From NCBI RefSeq assembly GCF_029962835.1, contig NC_080587.1, positions 57,689,528-57,753,527 of the forward strand: a stretch of DNA of 64,000 bases, read 5' to 3'. A program made the position numbers and the translations under genes. Position 1 is the first letter of the stretch; each line of letters starts with the position of its first letter. This DNA is from Magnolia sinica (Eukaryota; Streptophyta; Magnoliopsida; Magnoliales; Magnoliaceae). Below are positions 10,472 to 20,796 of the stretch, piece by piece. A model generated the notes under the pieces. That model was given only the letters and a program-made list of their open reading frames with translations. It had not been told where the DNA came from and did not search any database.

Positions 10472-11022
10472 GGGAAATGGTTCTATGCAGTTGAGCTCAT
10501 GAGAACTTCCCATGAGGTCGAGCTGTGTGGGCCCCACAGTGATGCATGTCGAACATCTTACCCCATTAGTCAGATGCACCACTCCATGATGGGCCTTGGG
10601 CTTAAAAATCAAGTCAATCAATGACTTTTGTGGGCCACACCACGTATAAAAGTTGAGAGGGGTTACCCTCCCATTAAAACATTCATAATCATTTTTTGGG
10701 CCCACTGAGGTGTGGTTCACTAATCCAGCCCATCCATTATGTGTGTCCCACTTGGATGAGGGGTCAGACCAAGTTTCAGATGCATCCAAATTTTAGGTGG
10801 GCCCCACCAAGTGCTTTTATATGTTTTAGGCATGTATTCACATGATTTTAGATGGTATGGCCCACCTGAGTTCCGTATACAACTGATTTTTGGGATATCC
10901 CATTATTTAAAGGGGACCCATCAAATGCATGGTGTTGATGTTCGACATGCATCACGGTGGGCCCCACACAACTCGACCTCATGGGAAGTTCTCATGAGCT
11001 CGACCGCATGGAACCATTTCCC
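10472..11022. repeat. Foldback element with long imperfect TIRs
   Basis: The left arm begins GGGAAATGGTTCTATGC and includes GAGCTCATGAGAACTTCCCA and GTGTGGGCCCCAC. The right arm ends with the reverse complement (GTGGGCCCCACAC, TGGGAAGTTCTCATGAGCTC, GGAACCATTTCCC). TATAT flanks both sides (10467-10471 and 11023-11027), compatible with a target duplication. The interior is GGTGGGCCC-type non-coding sequence. It lies 75 bp downstream of the GH17 splice donor and appears to have inserted at the end of the dispersed repeat at 11022-11290. Confidence 0.75.
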
Positions 11023-11290
11023 TATATGGGAAAAGGTACTGTATGCTCGACCGTATAGAACCATCCCCTAAGGTCGAGTGTTGTCACCACCAAAGCCGTC
11101 GTTGGATAGAAGAAATATCTTCCTACAGTGAGATTTGGAATGGTATATACTAACCGAGTATATATTCGGCCATATAAACAAGGGATTTTACCCCATTCCA
11201 AATCTGAGATCCCACAGCTCTCTCTCCCTCAATCCCTACGACCGAACGCCCCCCGTCTGCCCCCCCCCTCTCTCTCTCTCTCGCCTACAT
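11022..11290 (+). repeat. Dispersed repeat, copy A (reverse complement at 46925-47220)
   Basis: Starts TATATGGGAAAAGGTAC, then GCTCGACCGTATAGAACCAT, GAAGAAATATCTTCCTACAG, CGAGTATATATTCGGCC and CATTCCAAATCTGAGAT, and ends in a CT-rich tract. The same order occurs on the other strand at 46925-47220. It has no visible coding capacity and could be a MITE or a non-autonomous element end. Confidence 0.8.
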
Positions 11291-11400
11291 CTCTCTCTTC
11301 TCCAGCCATGCCTGCCCTCGCCTAGCCCTCTCTCTCTCTCTCTAGACACACTTGTCCCCACCTACCTCTCTCTCTCTCTATCTCTCTCTTTCTCCGTGGG
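11265..11400. repeat. CT-rich low-complexity tracts
   Basis: Three runs of (CT)n are separated by short unique sequence. They generate spurious Ser/Leu-rich reading frames. Confidence 0.85.
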
Positions 11401-12418
11401 CAAAAGGGTTGAGGATTTTGGAGCTCAGAGGGTGTGATCTTTCGACATCTGCCGCACGAGGGCTTCTTGAATTGAGGCACACTCTGGAGAAGATCATCTG
11501 TCACAATTCTATGATAATTTCCTTCCTCTTGGAATTGATATTCACACCCTGTTGATTGATTTGAGGACACTTTTTTTTTTCATTTTCAGTGTATTCTTTC
11601 AAGTCCCATAAAGGTATGCCGATTGTTGGATTCATACAGTGATTCTCTTTCTCATCTTTCTTTTGCCATTTTACCTATGAGGAAATATACAGTGCTTGAT
11701 ATGGCAATCAGCGTTGGTGAGACCCACCTTTTAGTTATTTAAATTTTTGCGCTTTGGTTTCTATGAATGATCGACCATAATGCTAATCTGTTAAAGAATT
11801 CTAGTCCTCTAATTTGTGGGCTTTATCTTGTTCCTATAGGGATAATTTGTTGGCGAATAATAAGATGGGTAGGATTATCTGGTGGGGCAGTTTAAGCAGC
11901 AGTGCCCACAAAAATTGTAATCTGTATGTGTGAAGTGGGCCTCACTACAAGGGGCTCTGCCCTGAACTGGAGCCTTACAGCCGTCTTACAGCCTGTTCAG
12001 CTTGTGCTTTATATATTTTCTGATCTCTTTGAGACAATATAGATTCGCACATTGAATGTTTATGTTTCTATCTATCTGAAACTGTACAGGTAAGCCCACG
12101 TTTTGGTTATCAATGCCATCTGCAAAATCTCCCCCATTAGGAAATCTTATTAACATGATTGGGTAGTTTTCTCCGGTTAAATGTGGATAGATGGACAAAT
12201 CTTCTGTTTTACAGGTCACCAATCTGATTGCTAATATCATCAGATGGAGGAGCGTTTTGGGGCATAGTCAATCCACAATGGGGTTGTAAGACGAACACAC
12301 TGGGTCACCAAAAGTTGGATCTCACTTTTGCATTTTTCGTGCTAAGCATAGAAAAAAAAGGAGGCCATTTTGTTTAGCAAAACATCATAGAAAATGTGTG
12401 CACAGTGGACTGGTTTTA
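11401..12418. other. Unassigned DNA with possible exon remnants
   Basis: No identifiable gene. One stretch near 11485-11570 reads FYDNFLPLGIDIHTLLIDLR without a start codon and with a stop just upstream. A short segment near 11670-11717 is followed by a GTGAGA donor-like site. These may be exon debris from an unknown gene, but I cannot connect them into a frame. Confidence 0.35.
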
Positions 12419-14390
12419 TGTAAGTGCTATGGTCTCATGCCTCTTTGATTGTAAAATTTTGTTGTGCCAAAACCTCTATTTGTGTCTTGTGTTTGTACGT
12501 TGATATATATATGATCAAGACACTGCATCACAGTTTAAGACATGTATGGTGCTCTACTTTAAGAAATGTAAAGTCATGTGCTTTAAGCATCAATGTTGAG
12601 AGCTACATCGATAAGAAGAGTACATTTTAAGACTTAAGTACATTTCAAGACTCAAGTACATTTTAAGACTCAAGAACAACTCAAGATGAAGTTTAAGTTT
12701 AAGCTTTTGAAGATCTCAAGATCAAGCTACATCAAGATAGAGATCTCAAGCTTCATAAGGTTCAAAGGTTAACCTACATCTGAAAGGATGAAGTTCAATA
12801 TTCATACTTCATGTCCTAGGTATGATAGACCTTAGATTGACCTTAGGGTAGGTTATTTTGTATACATAATTCAAAATGAATCTATTTATATGAATTGGTC
12901 TGTTCTAAGACTAGTCTTGGACCTTGTTCGACTAGTCCTAACACTGGTTCGACCAGTCCAAGAAATTCCATGACCAGTCCTAAGTTATTGAAGATTTTTA
13001 GAATTTTTTGGTTACTCTACGACCACTCCTAGTGACTGTTCGACCGGTCGTAGGGAGGTCACGACTCGACCTTCGACCAGTCCTAAAACTATGACTCAAA
13101 CTCTAACAACCAAACCTGGTTGTTTACAACCAATCCTGGGTCAACTATGATCGGTTGTAGGTGATCCATGACTAGTATTAGACTCCTTAAGACCAGTTGT
13201 ATAACGGTTTTTAAGATCGCGCTCAAAAATTTCAAAATGCCGTTGATTCTACGACCAGTCGAAGGGTTCCTAAGACCAGTCGTAGACATGATCTTTTCAT
13301 CTATAAATTGAATACGAATTTCAAAATTTTTCATCGGTTTAATTTCAAGAAAATTCAAGCCTCCACTCTGAGATAAGTTTGTTCATTTTAAGCTACGTTG
13401 TGCATATTTAATATTCTTTTTATTAGCTTTTCTTTTTTGATTTTATTCCTATATTCTAATTTTATTTGAAAAGAGGAATTGCTGTATTCCTTCTTCTTGG
13501 AATCAAAATCAAATAGAGCTACGCCCATTTGATTTAATTTAAAATCAATTAGAACTTAGAACCATTGTAAAGTGAGTATTGGACATTGAACGTTGATTCG
13601 GACATCTACTCTGATTGGTTCTACCGGGCTACTACAAAAAGGAGAAATCCAGGTATTTTACTTTTATGTAATTTACATTCTTTTGTTTTCTTTTGAGATT
13701 GAGCAAGAAAAATCTGATTGGGTTGGTTATCTGAGGAGAGCCAGAAAACTCAAAAAGTGTGGGTTTTTGGATTGTGTAAGCATAAGTTAAAAAGACATAA
13801 TTGTGAAGGTTTTAGGTGAACCTGTGAAACCTATTTTGATAGTGAACGCTAATATCCCTTATATGAAGATATTAGGAGTGGTGTATCATTCTGTGTGGCT
13901 GTTGTGAAACAGTTGGTGTACACATAGGCAAACCACTATAATTCTTTGTCTTGTGATTTGATTGCTTGCTTAAGTTTTTATATCTTTTATCATTCAAGTT
14001 TGTGGGATGTATGTGTGGATGTGAATGTTGTAAAATTTACGTTTCAAGCAAGTGTATGGAATGTTATAATAATTTAGATTTAAATTCCTGTAATTTATTT
14101 CAATTCCTTGCTGTTTATTTACTTCTCTTCAGATTGAGTTTTTGATACAAAGGACGTTTTAGAAATAAGGTTGTCCTGCCATAAACCCTTGGTTTTTATG
14201 GTGTAAGTTTGTCCTTAGAACTGAATTCGTATCAACCTCTCAATACTTGTTTATTGAGGTTGATTTTATTTCAACATTGTGAATTGATTTATTTTATTTG
14301 GCTATCTCTTTATTTTATTCCGCTGTTATAATTATAATTTGGCATAATCCTATTCACCCCTCCTCTAGGACATATAGCTAAGCCGTTTCA
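12419..14390 (+). repeat. copia-2 5' LTR
   Basis: Starts TGTAAGTGCTATGGTCTCAT and ends AGCCGTTTCA. It is 1972 bp, against 1864 bp for the 3' LTR. It has about three tandem copies of TACATTTTAAGACTCAAG near 12619-12680 that the 3' LTR lacks, and further small indels (for example around 13120-13150 and 13510-13550). Confidence 0.95.
12917..13290. promoter_or_regulatory. Palindrome array in copia-2 5' LTR (GACCGGTCGTAG type)
   Basis: At least ten degenerate copies of a GACCAGTC or GACCGGTC core occur, often followed by CTAG or GTAG: TTCGACCGGTCGTAGG near 13039, ACGACCAGTCGAAGG near 13252 and AAGACCAGTCGTAGAC near 13273. It is the same core as in copia-1 and copia-3, with a different outer flank. 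Confidence 0.7.
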
Positions 14391-14405
14391 AGTGGTATCA
14401 AAGCC
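14391..14405 (+). other. Primer binding site, copia-2
   Basis: AGTGGTATCAAAGCC directly follows the 5' LTR. Met-tRNA type. Confidence 0.85.
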
Positions 14406-14474
14406 TAATAGCTCGTTTTTAAATTCTTTATTTTTGAATTCATTTCTTGAGCTAACGATTTAAGCTAATTTAAG

Positions 14475-16080
14475 ATGTCAAATTTTGATAGCCTTTTAGT
14501 CACTAGGCCTCCACCATTTGATGGCTCCAACTATGCCTATTGGAAAGCCAAGATGAGGATTTTCCTCAAATCAATGGATGAGAGCGTGTGGCAAGCCACA
14601 GTGACTAAATGGACTCCTCCTACCATGGAAGTAACTGGTGTCAATGGTTCAAAATCAATAAAAATTTCACCTTATTTCTCTTGGACCACTCTTCAGAAAA
14701 GTGAGAGTAGTGCCAATGCAAAAGCACTAAACGCAATCACTTGCGCACTATCACCGGATGAATTCAAAAGAATTATATCCTGCGATACTGCAAAGCAAGC
14801 TTGGGATATATTAGAAATGACACACGAGGGTACATCAATTGTCAAAAAATCTAAAGTCCAACTATCACAACCAAATTTGAAGAAATTCATATGGAGGAAA
14901 ATGAAATGTTTATGGACTTTTATACAAGATTAAATGACATTGTAAACTCTATGTGGGGTCTTGGCGACAAAATCCTAGAAAGTAAAGTATGTGCAAAGAT
15001 ACTACGCTCACTTCCTGAACGGTTCAACTCTAAGGTAACTGCGATCCAGGAACTTCGTGATACAGACAATATGAGGGTAGAAGAACTAGTTGGTTCTTTA
15101 CAAACCTATAAGTTAAACTTTAAAACTCCTAAAGGTAAATCTATCACTTTTAAATCTTCTAAATGTATTTCTCAAGAAAACTCTGATTTAGAAAATTCTG
15201 AAGATGATATGGCTCTTTTAGCAAAAATTTTTTACAAGATTTTCAAAAGTAAAAAAAGGGTAGACTTTCAAAAATCAAATGATAAGAGAAGATCTAAATC
15301 TAAAACTAAAACTTGAAAATCTTTGAAAGATAGTCAATGTTACAACTGCCAAAAATATGGGCATTTAGCAAACAAATGTCATAAAAAGGACAAATCTAAA
15401 AAGAAAGGAATATTGACTACTTTGGATGAATCTTCTGGCACTAAAGCCTCTTCTGAATCAGAAGATTCTGAAATTGAGTCAGGCAATGAAGTTAAAGCCC
15501 TTATGACTATAGCCAAGTTTACTTTTTCAGATAATGATGATTCAACTAGTGAAGAAAATCTGAATAGTGATCACGAAAATGAAGAAGATCTTCAAGATGC
15601 TTACAATGCCCTATACAAGGAAAGTTGTAAAATTGCCGTAAAATTGAAACTTCAAAAAGAAAAGTTTTTAAAACTCAAAGAAAATTTTGATTCACTTGTT
15701 TTAGAAAAATCCCTTATTTCAAATTGTTTTGAAAAGACAAAAAGTGATTTAGAATTCAAAACCTCCCATATTGAAAATCTTAAATCTGAAAATGATAAAC
15801 TTAAGCTTGAAAACTCTTCACTTTTGAGTTTAAAGGATACATGGAGGTATGCCCAAGGGGATCCAAAGTTTGAAAAACTTTTATCCGGATCTAGAAAATG
15901 TGGCGTTAGATCCAGGTTGGGCTATGATAAGAATAGACCTTCTAAACAAAAGAATACACCTCCTAAGTTTGTAAGAGGAGAAACCTCAAACTTAAAAGGG
16001 AAAAGTATTAATCAAAGTTTTTCTAAAAATGTTAAATCTTTTCAAAAACCTAAAAGCAATTATGTCAACTATAAAAATTA
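14475..16080 (+). pseudogene. copia-2 gag (capsid, zinc knuckle, coiled coil), frameshifted
   Basis: Gag of the SIRE-like element. It opens at ATG 14475 with MSNFDSLLVTRPPPFDG and runs in one frame to about 14885. There a frame change leads to an alternative frame starting EENEMFMDFYTRLNDIVNSM, which keeps the family blocks WGLGDKILESK, LRSLPERFNSKVTAI and VEELVGSLQTYK. A stop near 15314 is followed by the knuckle CYNCQKYGHLANKCHKK (about 15340-15390). The C-terminal region (about 15400-15850) is acidic, then Lys/Glu/Leu-rich with coiled-coil character (LKLQKEKFLKLKENFDSL). A stop at 16079 ends the open region. It cannot be translated as one protein. Confidence 0.9.
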
Positions 16081-19000
16081 GAACTAAAACCCTTTAGCGG
16101 AAAAAATAGTTGATTTACTTAAGGAGCTCTTAAAATCTAACTTAGTGGGTCATTCTTACAATTACAAAAACAAAAAGACCAACTATACTCCTAAACCCAA
16201 AACATTTATGAAATGGGTTCCTAAGGTTACCTGCTTGGTTGCCCACACCGCTTTCAAAGCAACAAGTCATTAGAAGTGGTACCTTTATAACGAGTGCTCC
16301 AGGCATATGACAGGCGACAAGGCTTTATTCACCGACCTTAAAGATATGACAGATGGATCAGTCACATTTGGTGATGGTAGCAACTATAAAATTATTGGCC
16401 AAGGTATGGTTCAACTCTATAACCTCCCCTTATTTAAGAATATTTTATATGTTGAGGGACTAAAACACAGCCTGTTAAGTATATCTCAAATATGCGATAA
16501 CAATTATAGTGTGAAATTTTCTAATCAAGGTTGTGAAATCATAAAAAAAAGGGTTCTGTAATATTAACTGGTCGCAAAACTTTCGAAAACTACTACATTG
16601 TATGCGATGGCAGCTCATCTAATCAATCGTGCTACATAGTCCATACTGATGAGACAGAATTATGGCATAAATGCCTTGGACATGTACACTACTGTAATTT
16701 ATGCAGATTGAGAAAAGGAGAACTAATAAGAGGTCTACCTAAATTACAAAAAGTAGACAAAATATGTGGTGAATGCCAGTATGGCAAGCAAACAAGGAGC
16801 TCTCACAAAAAGGTAAACTCCAATGCTACAGTAAGACCACTCAAGCTTCTCCATATGGATCTTATAGGACCTACCAGGACGGAGAGTCGAGGTGGCAAAA
16901 AATACGTCCTGGTAATTGTGGATGATTTTACCAGATTCACTTGGGTAGCTTTCTTAAGAGATAAATCAGAAACCCTTGATGAAGTGAAAATGATTATCAA
17001 ACAGATCCAGACTGAAAAAAGTTCTCAAGTCTGTAAGATCTGTAGTGATCATGGATCTGAGTTCGAGAATAGTAGTTTTGAGAAATTCTGTATTGATCAG
17101 GGAATATCGCATGAATTCTCTGCGCCCAAAACACCACAATAAAATGGAATTGTAGAAAGGAAAAATAGAGTGCTTCAAGAAATGAGAAACGTAATATGAA
17201 GCTCCTTAGAAATCTTTAGTCTGAAGTAGTGAATACCGCCTGCTATATTATTTACCGAGTTTATACATATAAATCTAATAATAAAACGGCTTATGAACTT
17301 TGGTTTGATAAGAAGCCTATTGTCAAATACTTTTGAGTTTTTGGTAGCAAGTGCTATATTTTGCGTGACTATGAAAATCTGGAAAAGTTTGACACTAAAA
17401 GTGATGAAGGGATCTTTTTAGGATACTCTTTAAACAGTCGGGCATATCGTATACTGAACAACAAGACTGGTGTGATTCAAGAGTCCATTAATGTGGTCAT
17501 TGATGATCACTTGAATACACCTGCCCCAAGTTCAGATAATGATGAAGTTCTTTTAATTGACAAACCAGATACTTCATCGAATCAAAAAAACTCTGAACTG
17601 AGGACTGTCAAAGATCATCCAACCACTCAAATTCTTGAAAACCCTCTCACTAGTGTACACACTCATAGACAATTAGAAGACATGTAATTATGTGTGCTTT
17701 ACTTCCCAAATAGAATCGGTGAACGTAAAAGAAGCGCTTTCTGATGAAAACTGGATAGTAGCTATGCAGGAAGAACTTAATCAATTTGTTCGAAATGATG
17801 TCTAGTATCTTGTTCCTAAACCTAAAGATAAACATATTATCGGAACAAAATGAATTTTTAAAAATAAGTATAATGAACTTGGTAATATTATTTGAAACAA
17901 GGCAAGACTGGTTGTATAAGGGTATACTCAAATAGAAGGCATTGATTATGATGAAACTTTTGCCCCAGTTGCTCGCCTTGAATCGATCAGACTTTTTATA
18001 TCCATTGCATATTTTAGAAAGTTTAAAATTTATCAAATGGATGTCAAGAGTGCCTTTTTGAATGGTGATTTACATGAAGAAGTATATGTTGAACAACCGA
18101 CAGGGTTTGAAGACCCTAAGTTTACTGGTCATGTATACCGTCTTAAAAAAGCTCTATATGGTTTAAAACAAGCTTCTAGAGCATGGTACGAAAAATTGAC
18201 TAAGTTTTTACTAAGTTATAATTTTCAAATGGGTAGTGTCGATAAGATGCTCTTTGTTAAGAAACATAACGATGATATCTTATTGGTTCAGATCTATGTG
18301 AATGATATTATTTATGGACCAACATGTACTGACTTGACTGTTGAGTTTGCAGATTTAATGAAATCTAAGTTCGAAATGAGCATGGTTGGGGAGTTAAACT
18401 ATTTCCTAGGGTTGCAAGTAAAACAACAACCTGATGGAATTTTTATTTCTCAAACTAAGTATGCCTTAAAGTTGATTAAAAGATTCGGATTTGAGAATGG
18501 TAAGAGTTTTGAGATTCCTATGAGTACAACTCTAAGACTCTCAAAGGACTCTACAGGTAAAGATGTGAATCCTAAATTGTATTGTGCATGATTGGTAGTT
18601 TGCTTTATTTAACTGCTAGTAGACCTGATATTGCTTTCAGTGTTGGTATTTGCGCTAGATATCAGGCTAATCCTAAAGAATCACATCTAACTGCTATTAA
18701 GCAGATTATTCGATATGTCGCAAGTTCTGCTAATTTAGGTCTTTGGTATCCATATGATATTAGTGTTCAGTTGGCTGGGTACACTGATGCTGATTGGGCT
18801 AGAAATCTCGATGATAGGAAATCAACCAGTGGTAGTTGTTTTTATATTGGAAATTGTTTAGTTTCTTGGTTTAACAAGAAGCAAAGTTCTGTATCACTCT
18901 CAACTACTGAGGCTAAATACATTGTGGCTGAAAATGTATGTACTCAGCTTGTTTGGATGAAACGTATGTTAAGTGATTATGGAATAGTATAAGATTCTAT

Positions 19001-19238
19001 GGTCTTATATTATGATAATTCCAATGCTATAAACATTTCTAAAAATTCAATCCAGCATTCACGTACCAAGCACATTGACATTAGGTATCATTACATTCGT
19101 GAATTAGTGAAAGAAAAGATAATATCTTTGGAATATATACCGACCGAGACTCAACTTGCTGACATTTTCACTAAACTGCTTGACAAAAATAGATTTAGTA
19201 AATTGAAATTTGATCTTGGTATGTGCAATTTAAATTGA
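16081..19238 (+). pseudogene. copia-2 pol (protease, integrase, RT, RNase H), inactivated
   Basis: The protease site near 16286-16294 reads Tyr-Asn-Glu where copia elements have Asp-Ser-Gly, followed by the conserved CSRHMTGD, so the catalytic Asp is gone. The integrase has the zinc-binding segment (LWHKCLGHVH, CGECQYGKQTRSSHK), the core LHMDLIGPTRTESRGG, and CSDHGSEFENSSFEKFC. A stop (CAA to TAA type, near 17139) precedes NGIVERKNR, which carries the third catalytic residue. RT shows [20 protein letters not shown] (about 18031-18090), [14 protein letters not shown] and YVNDII at 18295-18310, with Asn for the first catalytic Asp. RNase H has GYTDADWARNLDDRKSTSG (about 18777), VSLSTTEAKYI and KHIDIRYHYIR. 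Several further stops and frameshifts are present. Confidence 0.9.
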
Positions 19239-19324
19239 ATATTCTTGCATACTTATATCATAGTGTATTTATATTTGATAATTTATGTGTTTAAATTTTA
19301 AATTTTTATGAAAATTGCATATTT

Positions 19325-19490
19325 TAGTCGGTACATGACTAGTCAAGGATGTACTCGACCAGTCGTGGTACGACCGATCGAGGACATCTCAAGACCGGTC
19401 GTGGATCGTGTTGGGTCTTTTAAAATTTGAGAAAAATCTCATCTTCCTCATTTCCTTTTTCCTCTCCGACGAGCCGAGGCCCAACCAGTC
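19325..19490. promoter_or_regulatory. Palindrome array outside the LTRs of copia-2
   Basis: Downstream of RNase H, in internal sequence: TGACTAGTCAAGG, CTCGACCAGTCGTGG, ACGACCGATCGAGG and AAGACCGGTCGTGG occur within about 100 bp, then CCAACCAGTCGAACC near 19480. It has the same core as the LTR arrays. Confidence 0.65.
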
Positions 19491-19679
19491 GAACCCACCT
19501 TTATTGTTTTTCGAGGTTAGTGGTTCTTTTGCATTTTTCTTATAGATTCTCATTAATAGTACTCCATTTTCACTCTTAGAGTAATCTATTTGATCTTTCA
19601 TTATAATTTTGGGGTTTCCTTTTAAAAAATCTGATCTATCAAAACCACATTTCAAATCTATTGAATCTTCTTGTTTCCG

Positions 19680-20349
19680 TGTGTTTATTCTTGGAAATGG
19701 ATGCTAAAGGGAAAAAGAGTATTTGTTACCCAAATACAGGGTTCTTCACAGAATCTTTATTTTAAATCTGTATTCGTGTTCTGGTAACAAAACTGAACTA
19801 ATTGCGTTTATGGTTCGTGTTTTGCACTCTGTCATTTCTGGTACTAAAATTTGCTTTCCTTTATTGATATGTCATTCCATTATTCAGTCTCGTCACCATC
19901 TAGGTCATAGTGATATTCCTTTTGCCTATCTCATGACTGTTTTAGCTAATCACATTCTAGTCGCTATGCCTATTGGAGAGGCTCCTATCCATCATCTTAT
20001 TTTTAACAATTCGAATATTAACAAGATGAAATTGGAATTGGCTCGTAGCTAAGTGGATGTTGGTGGTGGAGGAGCTGAAGCTGGGAATGAAGAAGCTGGT
20101 GATCTTCCTTCTGCTGATGTGAATATGGATGATATTTTCGATGAAATTGATTCAGATTCTGAAAATGATCCTGACTATGAGCCATCTGAGTTTGATGCTC
20201 GTCTTCGTGCTCTAGAGGAGAAGGTAGAGAATATGAATATTGCCCATGATCTTCAGTTTAAATATATACGCAAGTATCTTAGGCGCTTGAACAAGGGGAT
20301 GTATAAACTTGATCCTACCATTCTTGCTCCATCTTCAGGATCTGATTGA
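19680..20349 (+). pseudogene. Extra coding region downstream of pol in copia-2 (env-like position)
   Basis: Two adjoining open stretches in the same frame are separated by one TAA at 20050. The first (about 19723-20052) reads GNKTELIAFMVRVLHSVISG and LGHSDIPFAYLMTVLANHI, ending KLELARS. The second (20053-20349) is acidic (MDDIFDEIDSDSENDPDYEP), then has a heptad-like, charged segment (FDARLRALEEKVENMN, FKYIRKYLRRLNKGMYKLD). SIRE-lineage elements often carry an additional ORF here, sometimes called env-like. I see no signal peptide or transmembrane pattern, so I do not call it an envelope. Its role is unknown. The stop after LARS makes it broken in this copy. Confidence 0.6.
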
Positions 20350-20783
20350 GTGATTTTAATTCTTTGTCTGTGTTAACTTTCATACTTATGTTGGATTGTA
20401 CACCTTAGTTGGTTTGCTAACTTTTTAGTTAAATTGGTATATGGATTGTGAACTTTTACTTGCTTATATATTGTCGATTAAATCTATCTATTACTCCATC
20501 TTTTAATCCTTTACATTGTTTCTTTCTTTGTCATTTTGTGACAAAAAGGGGGAGAAGGCTTTTGGAAGCTCTTTTGGAAGCTTTTGGTTTGATTGCTTAT
20601 GGATATGAGTAGTACAATAATATGTGTAGCAATCATTATATTATTCATATGTGTGCTGCTACTCAGGGGGAGTAAGTATAGATGAATGTTGTGTGCTTGC
20701 TAGTTTATGACAACTGGTGCATGATTATTATGCATGTGGTGCTTCTCTTATTTTTATATGAGTGTATTTTGTCACAAATTTGA

Positions 20784-20796
20784 CAAAGGGGGAGAT
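20784..20796 (+). other. Polypurine tract, copia-2
   Basis: ACAAAGGGGGAGAT directly precedes the 3' LTR start at 20797. A second AAAAAGGGGGAGAAGG near 20546 and CAGGGGGAGTAAG near 20665 are similar upstream purine tracts. Confidence 0.8.

Noticed and set aside
11128..11437. Ser/Leu-rich open frames near the CT repeats
   Set aside because: Produced by (CT)n low-complexity sequence within a dispersed repeat.
19680..20349. Calling the extra SIRE-like coding region an envelope gene
   Set aside because: I see no signal peptide, transmembrane helix or cleavage site. Only its position matches, so I kept it as an unknown coding region.
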